Source: Helicobacter pylori_CU
GTDB taxonomy: Bacteria > Campylobacterota > Campylobacteria > Campylobacterales > Helicobacteraceae
NCBI RefSeq assembly: GCF_000259235.1
Contig: NC_017733.1
Span: 682,001-746,000 of the forward strand
Direction of reading: 5' to 3'
Length of the DNA: 64,000 bases
Each line of letters begins with the position of its first letter. The stretch's first letter is position 1. A program made the position numbers and the translations under genes. Below are positions 1 through 8,078 of the stretch, in pieces. The notes under the pieces were generated by a model that worked only from the letters and a program-made list of their open reading frames with translations, did no database searches and was not told where the DNA came from.

Positions 1-239
1 CATTGCACGGCGATGCATTCTTTGTTTGAGGTCGTAATGACTATATCAATCCCCTTATCGCGCTCCTTCCCCCTTAATTCCCAATCATACCAAAGATCAA
101 TAGACTCGTATTCATTAGCGCTGTCATGCTCTAATAAAAATTGCTTAGAAATTTTTTCAAACAAGCTCCCTTTATGGCGAAGGTTAGGTATGGCATGCAG
201 TTTTTCTTTGATGAGTTCGTAGGCGCTGATTTCTTGCAT
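1..239 (-). CDS. N-terminus of a large restriction-type nuclease/helicase (partial)
   Basis: The frame opens at ATG 237-239 and runs off the left edge without a stop, giving 79 codons. It has a good ribosome site (AAGGAATG) just upstream. After a helical start (MQEISAYELIKEKL), the sequence contains SLFEKISKQFL, then LWYDWELRGKE, GIDIVITT and ECIAVQ. This order (FE..c..FL, W.dW.gr..., tGIDiV, cAiQcK) is the Mrr-like PD-(D/E)xK nuclease domain found at the start of very large predicted helicases (COG4889-like, related to type ISP restriction enzymes). The Asp of GIDIV would be a catalytic residue; the expected QCK Lys lies just past the edge. The helicase part is inferred from the family and not seen. 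Confidence 0.55.
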   Translation of the reverse strand, partial: MQEISAYELIKEKLHAIPNLRHKGSLFEKISKQFLLEHDSANEYESIDLWYDWELRGKERDKGIDIVITTSNKECIAVQ

Positions 240-274
240 TTTTCATTCCTTATAATAGTGTTATAAAGTTTTAC

Positions 275-280
275 ATTATA
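275..280 (-). promoter_or_regulatory. Candidate -10 box for the nuclease/helicase gene
   Basis: A perfect TATAAT on the minus strand lies 35 nt upstream of the ATG at 239, in the 77-bp gap after the upstream iron-sulfur gene. The gap is very AT-rich, so chance matches are likely. Confidence 0.35.
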
Positions 281-316
281 TAAAAAGATGTTGAAAGATG
301 GGGTTAAAAAGGCTTT

Positions 317-1618
317 TTATTCAGCGCTTTTTAAAGCTTTAGCGATGAGTTCTAAAGGGTGCAAAAATTGTGGGGTGTTAGGGTCATCTAAAGACTTTAA
401 GGCGTTGTTAAGCTGCATGTGGCATGCCCCACATTCTGCACTCAAAATTCTAGCTTTGGTGCCCATGATTTCTTTAGCCCTAAGAAGCCCCACTTTTAAA
501 GAAAATCCCGCCTTCTCGGTTTGCATGGTAATCCCCCCAAAACCGCAACAATTGTCCGGCATTTCTTTAATTTCATAATGCGCATTGAGCAAGTTTCGCA
601 CTTCTTTGTGAGCGTTTAGGGTTTTTTTAGCATGGCAAGGGTTATGATAGGTGATAACCTCTTTTTTTTCTTTAGGGATTTTTTCTAAAAGACTTTTTAA
701 AGGGGTGTGTTTCTCTAAAAACACGCTCGCCAGATAGATTTTTGACGTGATCTTTTCCAAGCGCTTCACATACAAATCCTTATCTTTTTGGTCTAAAAAC
801 ACCTTATAGTAATCGTTGATGAGCATGCTAGCGCATGTGGCTTCAGGCACAACGATCGCATCCACTCCATCTAAATAGCTTTCAAAACATTCTATGTTTT
901 TTTTCACTAAAAAAAGCGTGGTGTCTTTATCGCCGGTGAAATACGCAGGCGCTGAGCAGCATTCTTGCTTAGGGATGATCGCTTGAATGTTGAGCTTTTC
1001 TAAAATATACAACAAGCTTTCCCCCACTTGCTGGTAATGGTAATTGCTCAAGCATCCTATAAAAATGGCCACTTTTTGAATGGGGTTTTCTAAAGGCTTC
1101 ATTTCTGCATGTTTTTGTAAAAAGCTTTTTTGATTTAAGGGAGGCAGAGCGCTTTTTTTGAAGCGTTTGAACAAGCCTTTAAACACCACTCTAGGCTCTA
1201 AACTATCCCCTACTTGCTTGAAGATACAAGGGGCTAAAAAATGCGCAGTTGAAAACACCCTATCCATTTTTTTGCGGTTTTTTAAAAGGGAAAAATAGGA
1301 TTTTTTATACCAAGCGATGCCGTGCTTTTGAGCGATTTTTTCTCTGGCTTTTTCTATTAAGGTGTCTATGGGCAAATGAAAGGGGCAAATTTCCACGCAA
1401 GCGGTGCATAAAAAACAAGTTTCTAAAAGGTGTTTTAAATTCGTGTCTAATTGGAGCTTGTTTTGAGCGTTTAGGCGCATCAAATCTAAAAAGCCTCTAG
1501 GCGAAGTCGCCTCGTCTTTATGAATGCGGTATATGGTGCAACCTGGCACGCACTTAGCGCATTTAACGCAAGCGTCCCCTACTTCTTCAAAGATATTTCC
1601 ATTAATATTTTCATTCAT
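317..1618 (-). CDS. glpC: GlpC/GlcF-type iron-sulfur oxidoreductase subunit
   Basis: A 433-residue electron-transfer subunit with two N-terminal ferredoxin-type 4Fe-4S motifs (Cys17, 20, 23, 27 and Cys68, 71, 74, 78). Two cysteine-rich CCG domains follow: IGCLSNYHY with ECCSAP, then YHNPCH, DNCCGFGG and ECGACH near the C-terminus. This is the layout of GlpC, GlcF and LutA, which pass electrons from an FAD dehydrogenase to the quinone pool at the membrane. H. pylori annotations call it anaerobic glycerol-3-phosphate dehydrogenase subunit C, but no glpA or glpB lies beside it, so a GlcF-like partner of a D-lactate or glycolate dehydrogenase encoded elsewhere is as likely. It overlaps hemN by 4 bp and is probably cotranscribed with it. 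Confidence 0.85.
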   Translation of the reverse strand: MNENINGNIFEEVGDACVKCAKCVPGCTIYRIHKDEATSPRGFLDLMRLNAQNKLQLDTNLKHLLETCFLCTACVEICPFHLPIDTLIEKAREKIAQKHGIAWYKKSYFSLLKNRKKMDRVFSTAHFLAPCIFKQVGDSLEPRVVFKGLFKRFKKSALPPLNQKSFLQKHAEMKPLENPIQKVAIFIGCLSNYHYQQVGESLLYILEKLNIQAIIPKQECCSAPAYFTGDKDTTLFLVKKNIECFESYLDGVDAIVVPEATCASMLINDYYKVFLDQKDKDLYVKRLEKITSKIYLASVFLEKHTPLKSLLEKIPKEKKEVITYHNPCHAKKTLNAHKEVRNLLNAHYEIKEMPDNCCGFGGITMQTEKAGFSLKVGLLRAKEIMGTKARILSAECGACHMQLNNALKSLDDPNTPQFLHPLELIAKALKSAE

Positions 1619-2988
1619 AGCGTTTTACTGAAATGTTTTTCGCCCCCACGCAAATACGCGTCAAACTCCATGGCCATGTTTCTTACGAGCATGCCCCCTG
1701 TTTTTGTCATCTCAAAGCCTTTAGAATTGAAAGAAAGCAGGCCCGCTTCTTCATAAGGCTTTAATTTTTCTAATTCTTTTTTAAAATGCGCTTTAAAATC
1801 AATAGAAAATTTTTCTTCAATCTTAGAGTAATCCAATTTTAAATTGCTCATCATCTGCATGATGACTTCTTTTCTTAAAACATCTTCTTGACTGAGCGCT
1901 ACACCCCTTTCTACCGGTAAATGCCCCAAATCAAGGGCTTTTTCATAGAGGTGCAAGTCTTTATAATTTTGCGTGTAATAATCGCCCCCTTCGCCAATGC
2001 TCGTAACGCCAATGCCAATGGTTTGGGTGAATTTTTTCGTGGTATAGCCTTGAAAATTACGGCGCAATTCCGCTTTTTGAAGGGCTAAATACAATTCATT
2101 ATCGCTTTTAGCGAAATGATCCATGCCTATCATTTGGTAGTTGGCTTTTTCTAAAAAACTAATAAGAGCTTCTAAAATCTCTAGCTTGTCTCTAGGGCTT
2201 GGCAATAGGGTTTCATCAATTTTACGCATCGTTTTTTTCACCCAAGGCACATGCGCGTAATTAAACACCGCTAATCGGTCCGGATCTAATTTCAAAACCC
2301 ATTCCAAAGTTTTTAAAAAACTTTCTTTAGTCTGGTTGGGTAAGCCATAAATCAAATCAAAATTAATGGATTTGATGCCGTAATCTCTAGCGAGCTTCAC
2401 GGATTCTTGAACCATTTCAAAAGGCTGGACCCTATGAATGGCTTTTTGGACTTCAAAATCAAAATCCTGCACCCCAAAACTCAAGCGGTTAAACCCCCTA
2501 TCAAACAAGGTTTGCATGTGTTCTTTAGTGAAATGCCTAGGGTCAATCTCGCAACTCATTTCAATATCTTGGCTGAAATTGGGGAAAACTTCTTGAATGC
2601 TTTGGGTGATTTCATCTAATTGATGGGGCGAAAAAAAGGTCGGCGTGCCGCCTCCATAGTGGAATTGCGCCACTTCTCTGTTGGTATCCATGGCGTTTTT
2701 TAAAAGGGCGAGTTCTTTTTTAAGGTAGCTGATATAGCGGACTTTTTTCTCTTCTAAACTGGTGTAAATGACTGAACAAGCGCAAAAATAACACGCGCTC
2801 CTGCAAAAGGGCAAATGCGTATAAAGCGATAAGGGCATGGGGTTTTTGAGATGGTCATGGTTAAAAAACGCTGCTTTCAAGCTCTCTTCATTAAAATTTT
2901 CTTTAAATTCCACCGCCGTTGGGTAGCTGGTGTATCGTGGACCGGGCTTTGAATATTGCGAAAATTTTTCAAAATCAATGGTTTGCAT
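1615..2988 (-). CDS. hemN: Oxygen-independent coproporphyrinogen III oxidase
   Basis: A 457-residue radical SAM enzyme that decarboxylates coproporphyrinogen III to protoporphyrinogen IX without oxygen, in haem synthesis. The HemN signature CX3CX2CXC is present at Cys62, 66, 69 and 71, following the PGPRYTSYPTA start typical of true HemN. GGGTPTFF and the downstream GVQDFD segment fit the TIM-barrel core, and the length matches E. coli HemN (457). HemN-like HemW proteins are shorter and lack the last Cys, so a true HemN is favoured. The start codon shares a base with the preceding gene's stop (TAATG), indicating translational coupling. Confidence 0.93.
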   Translation of the reverse strand: MQTIDFEKFSQYSKPGPRYTSYPTAVEFKENFNEESLKAAFFNHDHLKNPMPLSLYTHLPFCRSACYFCACSVIYTSLEEKKVRYISYLKKELALLKNAMDTNREVAQFHYGGGTPTFFSPHQLDEITQSIQEVFPNFSQDIEMSCEIDPRHFTKEHMQTLFDRGFNRLSFGVQDFDFEVQKAIHRVQPFEMVQESVKLARDYGIKSINFDLIYGLPNQTKESFLKTLEWVLKLDPDRLAVFNYAHVPWVKKTMRKIDETLLPSPRDKLEILEALISFLEKANYQMIGMDHFAKSDNELYLALQKAELRRNFQGYTTKKFTQTIGIGVTSIGEGGDYYTQNYKDLHLYEKALDLGHLPVERGVALSQEDVLRKEVIMQMMSNLKLDYSKIEEKFSIDFKAHFKKELEKLKPYEEAGLLSFNSKGFEMTKTGGMLVRNMAMEFDAYLRGGEKHFSKTL

Positions 2989-3503
2989 TAAAAATTTTCC
3001 TCATCGCTATTGTCAAAATTTTCAAAATTATTCTCATTAAAAGGGGGTTGTTTGAACATGTTGTCAAAATTAAAAAATAAATTCGGGTGTTCTTTTTTGA
3101 TTTGTTTGACAAAATTTAAGGTGTTGATATTGGGCAAATTCCCGTCTTTTTGGCGTAAATTTTCTAACAATTGCAAAGAAACTTCGCGCACATCTTCAAA
3201 ATCAATCGGCGCTTGGGTGATAATATCCCTTTCTAATTCCGCCCTGAGCCTAGCTTCAAAAGCCTTTCTGGCGTTTTCTGCCAAAAGAGAAATCACATTG
3301 TCCGGCACTAAAACATAATTTTTATCTTCTTCATCAGAAATAAAGTAAGCTTCATTTTTTTTGAACGCCCCTTTTTCTAATTCTAAAAGCATTTCATTAG
3401 CACTGATTTTTTTGAGAAAGGCTCTGTTTTTTTGGGTGGTTAGGCTATGGATAAGTTTTTGTGATTTGGTTTTAGAAACTCGTTTTTTAGGTAATTTTTC
3501 CAT
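2988..3503 (-). CDS. Conserved epsilonproteobacterial hypothetical protein
   Basis: A 171-residue soluble protein without signal peptide or membrane segment. The N-terminus is basic ([11 protein letters not shown]), the middle is helical and charged ([18 protein letters not shown]), and the C-terminus is rich in Asn, Phe and acidic residues ([17 protein letters not shown]). I do not recognise a catalytic motif. It resembles small conserved proteins of Campylobacterota (possibly the DUF2603/UPF0763 group, low certainty). Its stop overlaps the hemN start, so it heads a hemN/glpC-like unit; function unknown. Confidence 0.75.
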
Positions 3504-3539
3504 TTATATCCTTTTTAAGCTGATTGTATCCAATTTCGT

Positions 3540-4637
3540 TTAATTCTCATTATAAATCGTTTTTAAATACTCTATTTTTGAAGTCAAATTGAGTAATACC
3601 ATATCGGCTAACACCAATGAAAGCAAACTTTCGCACACCACACTCCCTCTAATCGCAATACAAGGATCATGCCTACCCTTTAACAAGCATTCGCATTCAT
3701 TGCCCTTAATGTCTATGGTTTGTTGAGGTTGGAAAATGCTTGGCGTGGGTTTGAAATGCACCTTAACAATGATTTCTTCCCCATTGCTCATGCCCCCTAA
3801 AACCCCCCCGCTATGATTGCTTAAAAACCCTTTTTGATCCATTAAATCATTATACTCTGAGCCTTTTAATAAAGAGCTTTCTACCCCCTTGCCTATTTCA
3901 ACCGCTTTCACCCCGTTAAGCCCCATCATCGCTTCAGCGATTTTAGCGTCTAATTTAGCGTATAGCCCTTGACCTAATCCAATGGGGAGCTTTTGATTAG
4001 TTTTTGCACTCCTTGCTCTAATCAAAGCCACGCCCCCAATACTATCGTGGTTTTTGATAGCGTTTTGAATGGCTGTTTTTTGCGCTTCTTCTTGTTCTTT
4101 GTCTAGGGCAAAAATCTCGCTTTTTAAGGCGTGATTAAAATCGTAATTTTTGGCTTCAATGCCCCCAATTTTAATAATCCCGCTTTCACAAACAATACCG
4201 ATTTCTCTTAAAAGCATTTTAGCAAACGCCCCAGCAGCCACTCTTATAGCGCTCTCTCTGGCCGAACTTCTCCCCCCACCCCTAAAATCCCTAATGCCGT
4301 ATTTATGGAAATAAGTGAAATCCGCATGGCTAGGCCTGAAAAGGTTTTTAATGTTATCGTAATCCTTGCTCCTAGCCCTTTGGTTGTGGATTAAAAACCC
4401 TATGGGCGTCCCTGTGCTAAAATCTTCAAAAACACCGCTTGTTATTTCCACCTTATCGTCTTCTTTTCGTGGCGTAATGAAAACGTTCCTCCCCCCTTGG
4501 CGGCGCTTCATTTCATTTTCTAATAGCGCATAGTCTATTTTAATCCCGCTAGGCATGCCGTCTAATACCCCCCCTATCACATTCCCATGCGATTCCCCAA
4601 AAGTCGTGAGCCTAAAAAAACGCCCCAAAGTGTTCAT
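3540..4637 (-). CDS. aroC: Chorismate synthase
   Basis: A 365-residue FMN-dependent lyase converting 5-enolpyruvylshikimate 3-phosphate to chorismate, the last shikimate step feeding aromatic amino acids, folate and related products. Hallmarks are FGESHG at residues 13-18, the RPSHADFTY region (101-109) and the long signature GGGRSSARESA (about 120-130) followed by IRVAAGA. SGGVLGGMSNG and the RHDPC segment near the C-terminus also match. It overlaps rnc by 4 bp (ATGA), so the two are translationally coupled. Confidence 0.97.
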   Translation of the reverse strand: MNTLGRFFRLTTFGESHGNVIGGVLDGMPSGIKIDYALLENEMKRRQGGRNVFITPRKEDDKVEITSGVFEDFSTGTPIGFLIHNQRARSKDYDNIKNLFRPSHADFTYFHKYGIRDFRGGGRSSARESAIRVAAGAFAKMLLREIGIVCESGIIKIGGIEAKNYDFNHALKSEIFALDKEQEEAQKTAIQNAIKNHDSIGGVALIRARSAKTNQKLPIGLGQGLYAKLDAKIAEAMMGLNGVKAVEIGKGVESSLLKGSEYNDLMDQKGFLSNHSGGVLGGMSNGEEIIVKVHFKPTPSIFQPQQTIDIKGNECECLLKGRHDPCIAIRGSVVCESLLSLVLADMVLLNLTSKIEYLKTIYNEN

Positions 4638-5356
4638 TTGGCTTCCTTAAGTTTTTGAAGCGCATAATAAGCGCATTGCTGTTCGGCTTCTTTTTTGCTT
4701 TTGCCTTTAGCGGTCGCATACATTTTATCTTGAATGTATAGAGCCATTTCAAATTCTTTATGGTGGTCTGGCCCTTTTTCTTTGAGCAATTGGTAAATGG
4801 GGATCACGCAAAATTGCGCTTGGGTCAATTCTTGTAAGGCGGTTTTATAGTCCATAAACAAATGCTCCAAATCCAAACGCTTGTAAGCGCGATTGAGTAA
4901 ATTTTGTATGATTTTACGCACTTTAGCTAACCCTGCTTCTAAATACACCCCGGCCATTAGAGCCTCAAAAGCGCTTGATAAAATAGAGGGTTTTTCCCTC
5001 CCTTTAGAAATTTCTTCAGAAGAAGAAACGCGCAAATAATCCTGCAAAGAAATCGCTTTCGCTAATTTCGTAAAACCATGCGCGCTAACAATAGAAGCCC
5101 TTAATTTAGAGAGTTTGCCCTCATCGTATTGATAGAATTTATGGTATAGCAACTCCCCTATCACCAAGCCCAACACCGCATCGCCCAAAAATTCCAAGCG
5201 CTCATTGTTTAAAGCGAGCTTGCATGATTTATGCGTTAGGGCTTGTTCCAATAAACGCTTGTCTTTAAAAGAATACCCTAAAGCTTTTTCTAGTGTTGTA
5301 TAAGGGTTGTTAGGCGTTACATAAGGGCTGTTTTGAGAGCGTTTGTTTTTCATCAT
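4634..5356 (-). CDS. rnc: Ribonuclease III
   Basis: A 240-residue double-stranded RNA endonuclease that processes rRNA precursors and sense/antisense duplexes. The N-terminal catalytic domain carries the signature NERLEFLGDAV (residues 51-61) and the second acidic block SSAFEALMAGVYLE. The C-terminal dsRNA-binding domain (about 168-236) ends with GKSKKEAEQQCAYYAL. The first 20 residues are extra and polar. It lies 8 bp downstream of rnhA on the same strand, pairing two RNA-cleaving enzymes in one operon. Confidence 0.97.
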   Translation of the reverse strand: MMKNKRSQNSPYVTPNNPYTTLEKALGYSFKDKRLLEQALTHKSCKLALNNERLEFLGDAVLGLVIGELLYHKFYQYDEGKLSKLRASIVSAHGFTKLAKAISLQDYLRVSSSEEISKGREKPSILSSAFEALMAGVYLEAGLAKVRKIIQNLLNRAYKRLDLEHLFMDYKTALQELTQAQFCVIPIYQLLKEKGPDHHKEFEMALYIQDKMYATAKGKSKKEAEQQCAYYALQKLKEAK

Positions 5357-5364
5357 TATTCCCT

Positions 5365-5796
5365 TTAAGTGGTCGTTTTGACCCGTTTTTGCGCCTCTAA
5401 TTTAGCGAGGCTATCGCATCGTTCGTTTTCGGCATGCCCATTATGCCCCTTGATCCAAACAGCCACAATCAAATGCCCTTTAGAGACTTTTAAAAATTCT
5501 TTCCATAAATCCACATTTTTAACTTTAGCAAAATTCTTTTTTTGCCAGTTAGTCAGCCAAACATTGATCGCTTGGCACACGTATTGCGAATCGCTATAAA
5601 GCGTGATATGGCATGGGCGTTTCAAAATTTTTAAGGCTTCATTGAGCGCTCTTAATTCCATGCGGTTATTCGTGGTGAAATTTTCGCCCCCACTGATGAT
5701 TTTTTCTTTATCTTTATAGCGTAAAATCGCCGCATAACCGCCTGGCCCGGGATTACCCAAAGAAGAACCATCGCAAAAAATTTCAATTTCTTGCAT
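5365..5796 (-). CDS. rnhA: Ribonuclease HI
   Basis: A 143-residue enzyme that cleaves RNA in RNA-DNA hybrids. The four metal-binding acids are visible: Asp9 (FCDGSSLGNPGPGG), Glu47 (NNRMELRA), Asp69 (YSDSQYV) and Asp128 (ENERCDSLA), with the conserved His in KGHNGHAENE. I start at the ATG at 5794-5796 because the protein then begins directly with the first beta strand (MQEIEIFCDGS). The frame stays open 45 codons further upstream, but that part overlaps the preceding gene and has no RNase H homology. The gap to the upstream stop is 1 nt. Confidence 0.95.
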   Translation of the reverse strand: MQEIEIFCDGSSLGNPGPGGYAAILRYKDKEKIISGGENFTTNNRMELRALNEALKILKRPCHITLYSDSQYVCQAINVWLTNWQKKNFAKVKNVDLWKEFLKVSKGHLIVAVWIKGHNGHAENERCDSLAKLEAQKRVKTTT

Positions 5797-5797
5797 C

Positions 5798-6805
5798 TTA
5801 ATCCACTCCCACAGCATGCGTTTCTTTAGAAATTTTAAGCACCATATCCATAAACGCCAACTGGTAACACACAGGACACCTATGGCTTTCAAAAGGGAAT
5901 ATTTGTTTGCAATGCTTGCAGCGGTATTCAAAAGTCAGACTCGCTTTCATAGGGCTATTTAATAGAGCGCGTAAAACCTCTAATTCAAAAATTTGGCAAG
6001 GTTTGTGATCCAAAAGCAACCCTTGAGATCGCGCAATATCTTGCAAAAGGGCGTGTTTTTCTAAAATAAAAGCAGGGATATTCATATCCCATAAAAGATC
6101 GATCACATTTTCTAGCCGTTTAGTTGCATCAATTTCTTGCCAAAAAAGATTTTCATCATAAGATTTTAAATAATTTAAAGCGATTTTTTTCAAATCTAAC
6201 GACGCTTTTGAAACATGCAAGATTTTAGCCGCCTCTTCCTTATTCTCTATTAAATGCATGAGATAAAGGTAATTTTTAATCGTTTCAATTTCAGGCACTT
6301 CTAATTCTTCCAAACATTCCAAAGTCTCTAAAGCCTTTGAATAATCTTTTTCTAATTCATACGCATGCAAAAGTTTCAATAACGCTTCCACATTCCTTGG
6401 GGAAAAGCGCAAAATTTCTTTCACGGTGTCTTTTGTTTTTTGCAAATACCCCGCGCTAAAATAATTTTTAGCCAATAAATCTAAAACAGCGATTTTTTCT
6501 TCATCTTTTAGGGGGCGATTCAAAAGCCCTTTTAAGATTTCAATACTCATTTGTACATCCGCTTTAGAATACGCTCTGGCTAAAAACATCAAACTGGAAA
6601 TTTTAGCATGCTTTAAAAGCTCGTCTAAATTCTCACTGCCCGCATAAGCGTTTTGATTTTGGGCGAATTTTTGTAAAAATTTTTTGTTTTTCTTTCGGGT
6701 GAAATACGCCCTAGCCTGTTCTAATAGAATCACAAGAGCGATAATGAAAGTGAATAAAGCGATAGAAAATAAAGAATCTTTATAGAGGAAATTGAAGTGT
6801 TGCAC
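5798..6805 (-). CDS. Membrane-anchored TPR protein with C-terminal rubredoxin-like zinc ribbon (LapB/YciM-like)
   Basis: A 335-residue protein with one N-terminal transmembrane helix (about residues 11-30, SLFSIALFTFIIALVILL) followed by a basic cytoplasmic stretch (RKKNKKFLQK). Helical tetratricopeptide-type repeats fill the middle (for example FSPRNVEALLKLLHAYELEK). Near the end is a four-cysteine metal knuckle: Cys296, Cys299, Cys310, Cys313 (YRCKHCK and RCPVC). This TM-TPR-rubredoxin order is that of E. coli LapB (YciM), which guides FtsH proteolysis of LpxC and LPS assembly. Sequence similarity in the TPR part is loose, so a LapB-like role is inference from architecture. It sits 1 nt upstream of rnhA. 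Confidence 0.8.
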   Translation of the reverse strand: MQHFNFLYKDSLFSIALFTFIIALVILLEQARAYFTRKKNKKFLQKFAQNQNAYAGSENLDELLKHAKISSLMFLARAYSKADVQMSIEILKGLLNRPLKDEEKIAVLDLLAKNYFSAGYLQKTKDTVKEILRFSPRNVEALLKLLHAYELEKDYSKALETLECLEELEVPEIETIKNYLYLMHLIENKEEAAKILHVSKASLDLKKIALNYLKSYDENLFWQEIDATKRLENVIDLLWDMNIPAFILEKHALLQDIARSQGLLLDHKPCQIFELEVLRALLNSPMKASLTFEYRCKHCKQIFPFESHRCPVCYQLAFMDMVLKISKETHAVGVD

Positions 6806-6815
6806 AATCTAAAAA

Positions 6816-8078
6816 TCACTCTCTAATCATCACAATCCTAGACTTAACGCGCAATTTTTCAAAATGCTCTTCTAAAATCTTATCTTTAGATTCTTCCACT
6901 AATTTTTGGGCGATGAATTGCTTGGCTTGGCTGAAACTCACTTCGTTTTTACCCTTTTTTTCCTTGATATAAAAGGTGATAAACTGCCCCCCACCCCCAT
7001 TCATAACGGGCGTGAAAGAGCCTTGCTCATGCGAAATAAAGACTTGAGCGATTTGGGGGTTTAGGGTTTTCATCTCTATTTTTTCATTGGCCTTACTCAC
7101 CCCTGGAATTTCCAAATTAGGATCTGCCATAGCCCTTTCTAAATCTTCTTGATTGGTGGAAGTGTAGCGCACGGTTTCTATTTCAGTGGGGATACTGAAT
7201 TGCTCCTTGTGTTTGTTGTAATATTCGCGCATTTTGGTTTCAGAGCTGGTATCCACATTCGTGAGTAAGATATTACGCAACAATTCTTGCATTTCTAAAT
7301 GCTCCTTAAGCTGATCTCTATAGAGTTTATAATGCCCCTCAGCCATAAGCATTTGTTTGAAATGATCTAAATCCATGCCTTGCTGTTGCGCCATCATCGC
7401 CATTTCTTGGTCTAATTTGTCGTCATCTACATGGATTTTTAAGCGCTCAATTTCTTGGTTTTTAATGCGCTCCGCAATCAAACGATCCCTGGCTTGAGCT
7501 TTGCTCACTTTAGATTTTTTTTGCTCTTCTTGGATTTGATACAGCGTGATAGGCGAGCCATTAACAAGCAATGAAATGCCCCCTACGACCTTATCTTCAA
7601 GGGTGTTGTTGGTAGCGTTATTAGGATTACCAAAAATGGAATTGAATTGAGAGCTAGGGCTTGTTCCTTTATTTTTTTCAAGAGTTTGAGAGGTTGCCTC
7701 TTTTTCTTCAAGTTTTGGCGCATTATTTTGAACGCCTTGATTTTGCGTGCCTTGATTTTGAACGCCCTTACTACTCCCTTTGATTTTAGGAGGCGTTATT
7801 TTTGGAGTGGGATTTTTGGTATCCCCATGATGGACTTCTGCTCTGGGTTTTGCTCTGGTTTTGGTTGTTTTCTTTTCTTCGGTGTTTTTCTTTTCTTCTT
7901 TATTTTTCAAATCCTTATTCTTTAATTCCTTATTCTTCAATTCTTGGCGGATTTTTTTATCCAAAGAAGACTCTTGCTTCCTCCCTTCTAAGGCTTCTAC
8001 TTTAGAATCAGGCTCTGCATAAACCACCCCAATAAATAATAGAACCTTAGAAATATAAGAAAAAATTTTCCTCATCAA
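6816..8078 (-). CDS. SurA-like periplasmic chaperone / foldase
   Basis: A 420-residue secreted protein with a signal peptide (about residues 1-21, ending VVYA). A long low-complexity linker rich in Lys, Glu, Asn and Thr (about 30-155, with KNKELKNKDLKNKEEKK and repeated QNQG units) precedes a SurA N-type chaperone fold beginning VNGSPITLYQIQEEQ, with AQARDRLIAERIKNQEIERL. The C-terminal part (about 295-395) looks like a diverged parvulin domain: FSIPTEIETVRY, then PQIAQVFISHEQGSFTPVM. Typical parvulin motifs are weak, so isomerase activity is doubtful. It probably escorts outer-membrane proteins; bamA lies four genes away. Overlaps gatB by 4 bp. Confidence 0.8.
   Translation of the reverse strand: MMRKIFSYISKVLLFIGVVYAEPDSKVEALEGRKQESSLDKKIRQELKNKELKNKDLKNKEEKKNTEEKKTTKTRAKPRAEVHHGDTKNPTPKITPPKIKGSSKGVQNQGTQNQGVQNNAPKLEEKEATSQTLEKNKGTSPSSQFNSIFGNPNNATNNTLEDKVVGGISLLVNGSPITLYQIQEEQKKSKVSKAQARDRLIAERIKNQEIERLKIHVDDDKLDQEMAMMAQQQGMDLDHFKQMLMAEGHYKLYRDQLKEHLEMQELLRNILLTNVDTSSETKMREYYNKHKEQFSIPTEIETVRYTSTNQEDLERAMADPNLEIPGVSKANEKIEMKTLNPQIAQVFISHEQGSFTPVMNGGGGQFITFYIKEKKGKNEVSFSQAKQFIAQKLVEESKDKILEEHFEKLRVKSRIVMIRE

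Noticed and set aside
5797..5931. Upstream extension of rnhA to 188 residues
   Set aside because: The extra 45 codons overlap the preceding TPR gene, have no RNase H homology and no ribosome site; MQEIEIFCDGS at 5796 is the natural start.
7647..8005. Plus-strand hydrophobic, Phe-rich frames opposite the SurA-like gene
   Set aside because: They are complements of the Lys/Glu-rich linker (AAA/GAA codons read as TTT/TTC), a known artefact of low-complexity coding sequence.
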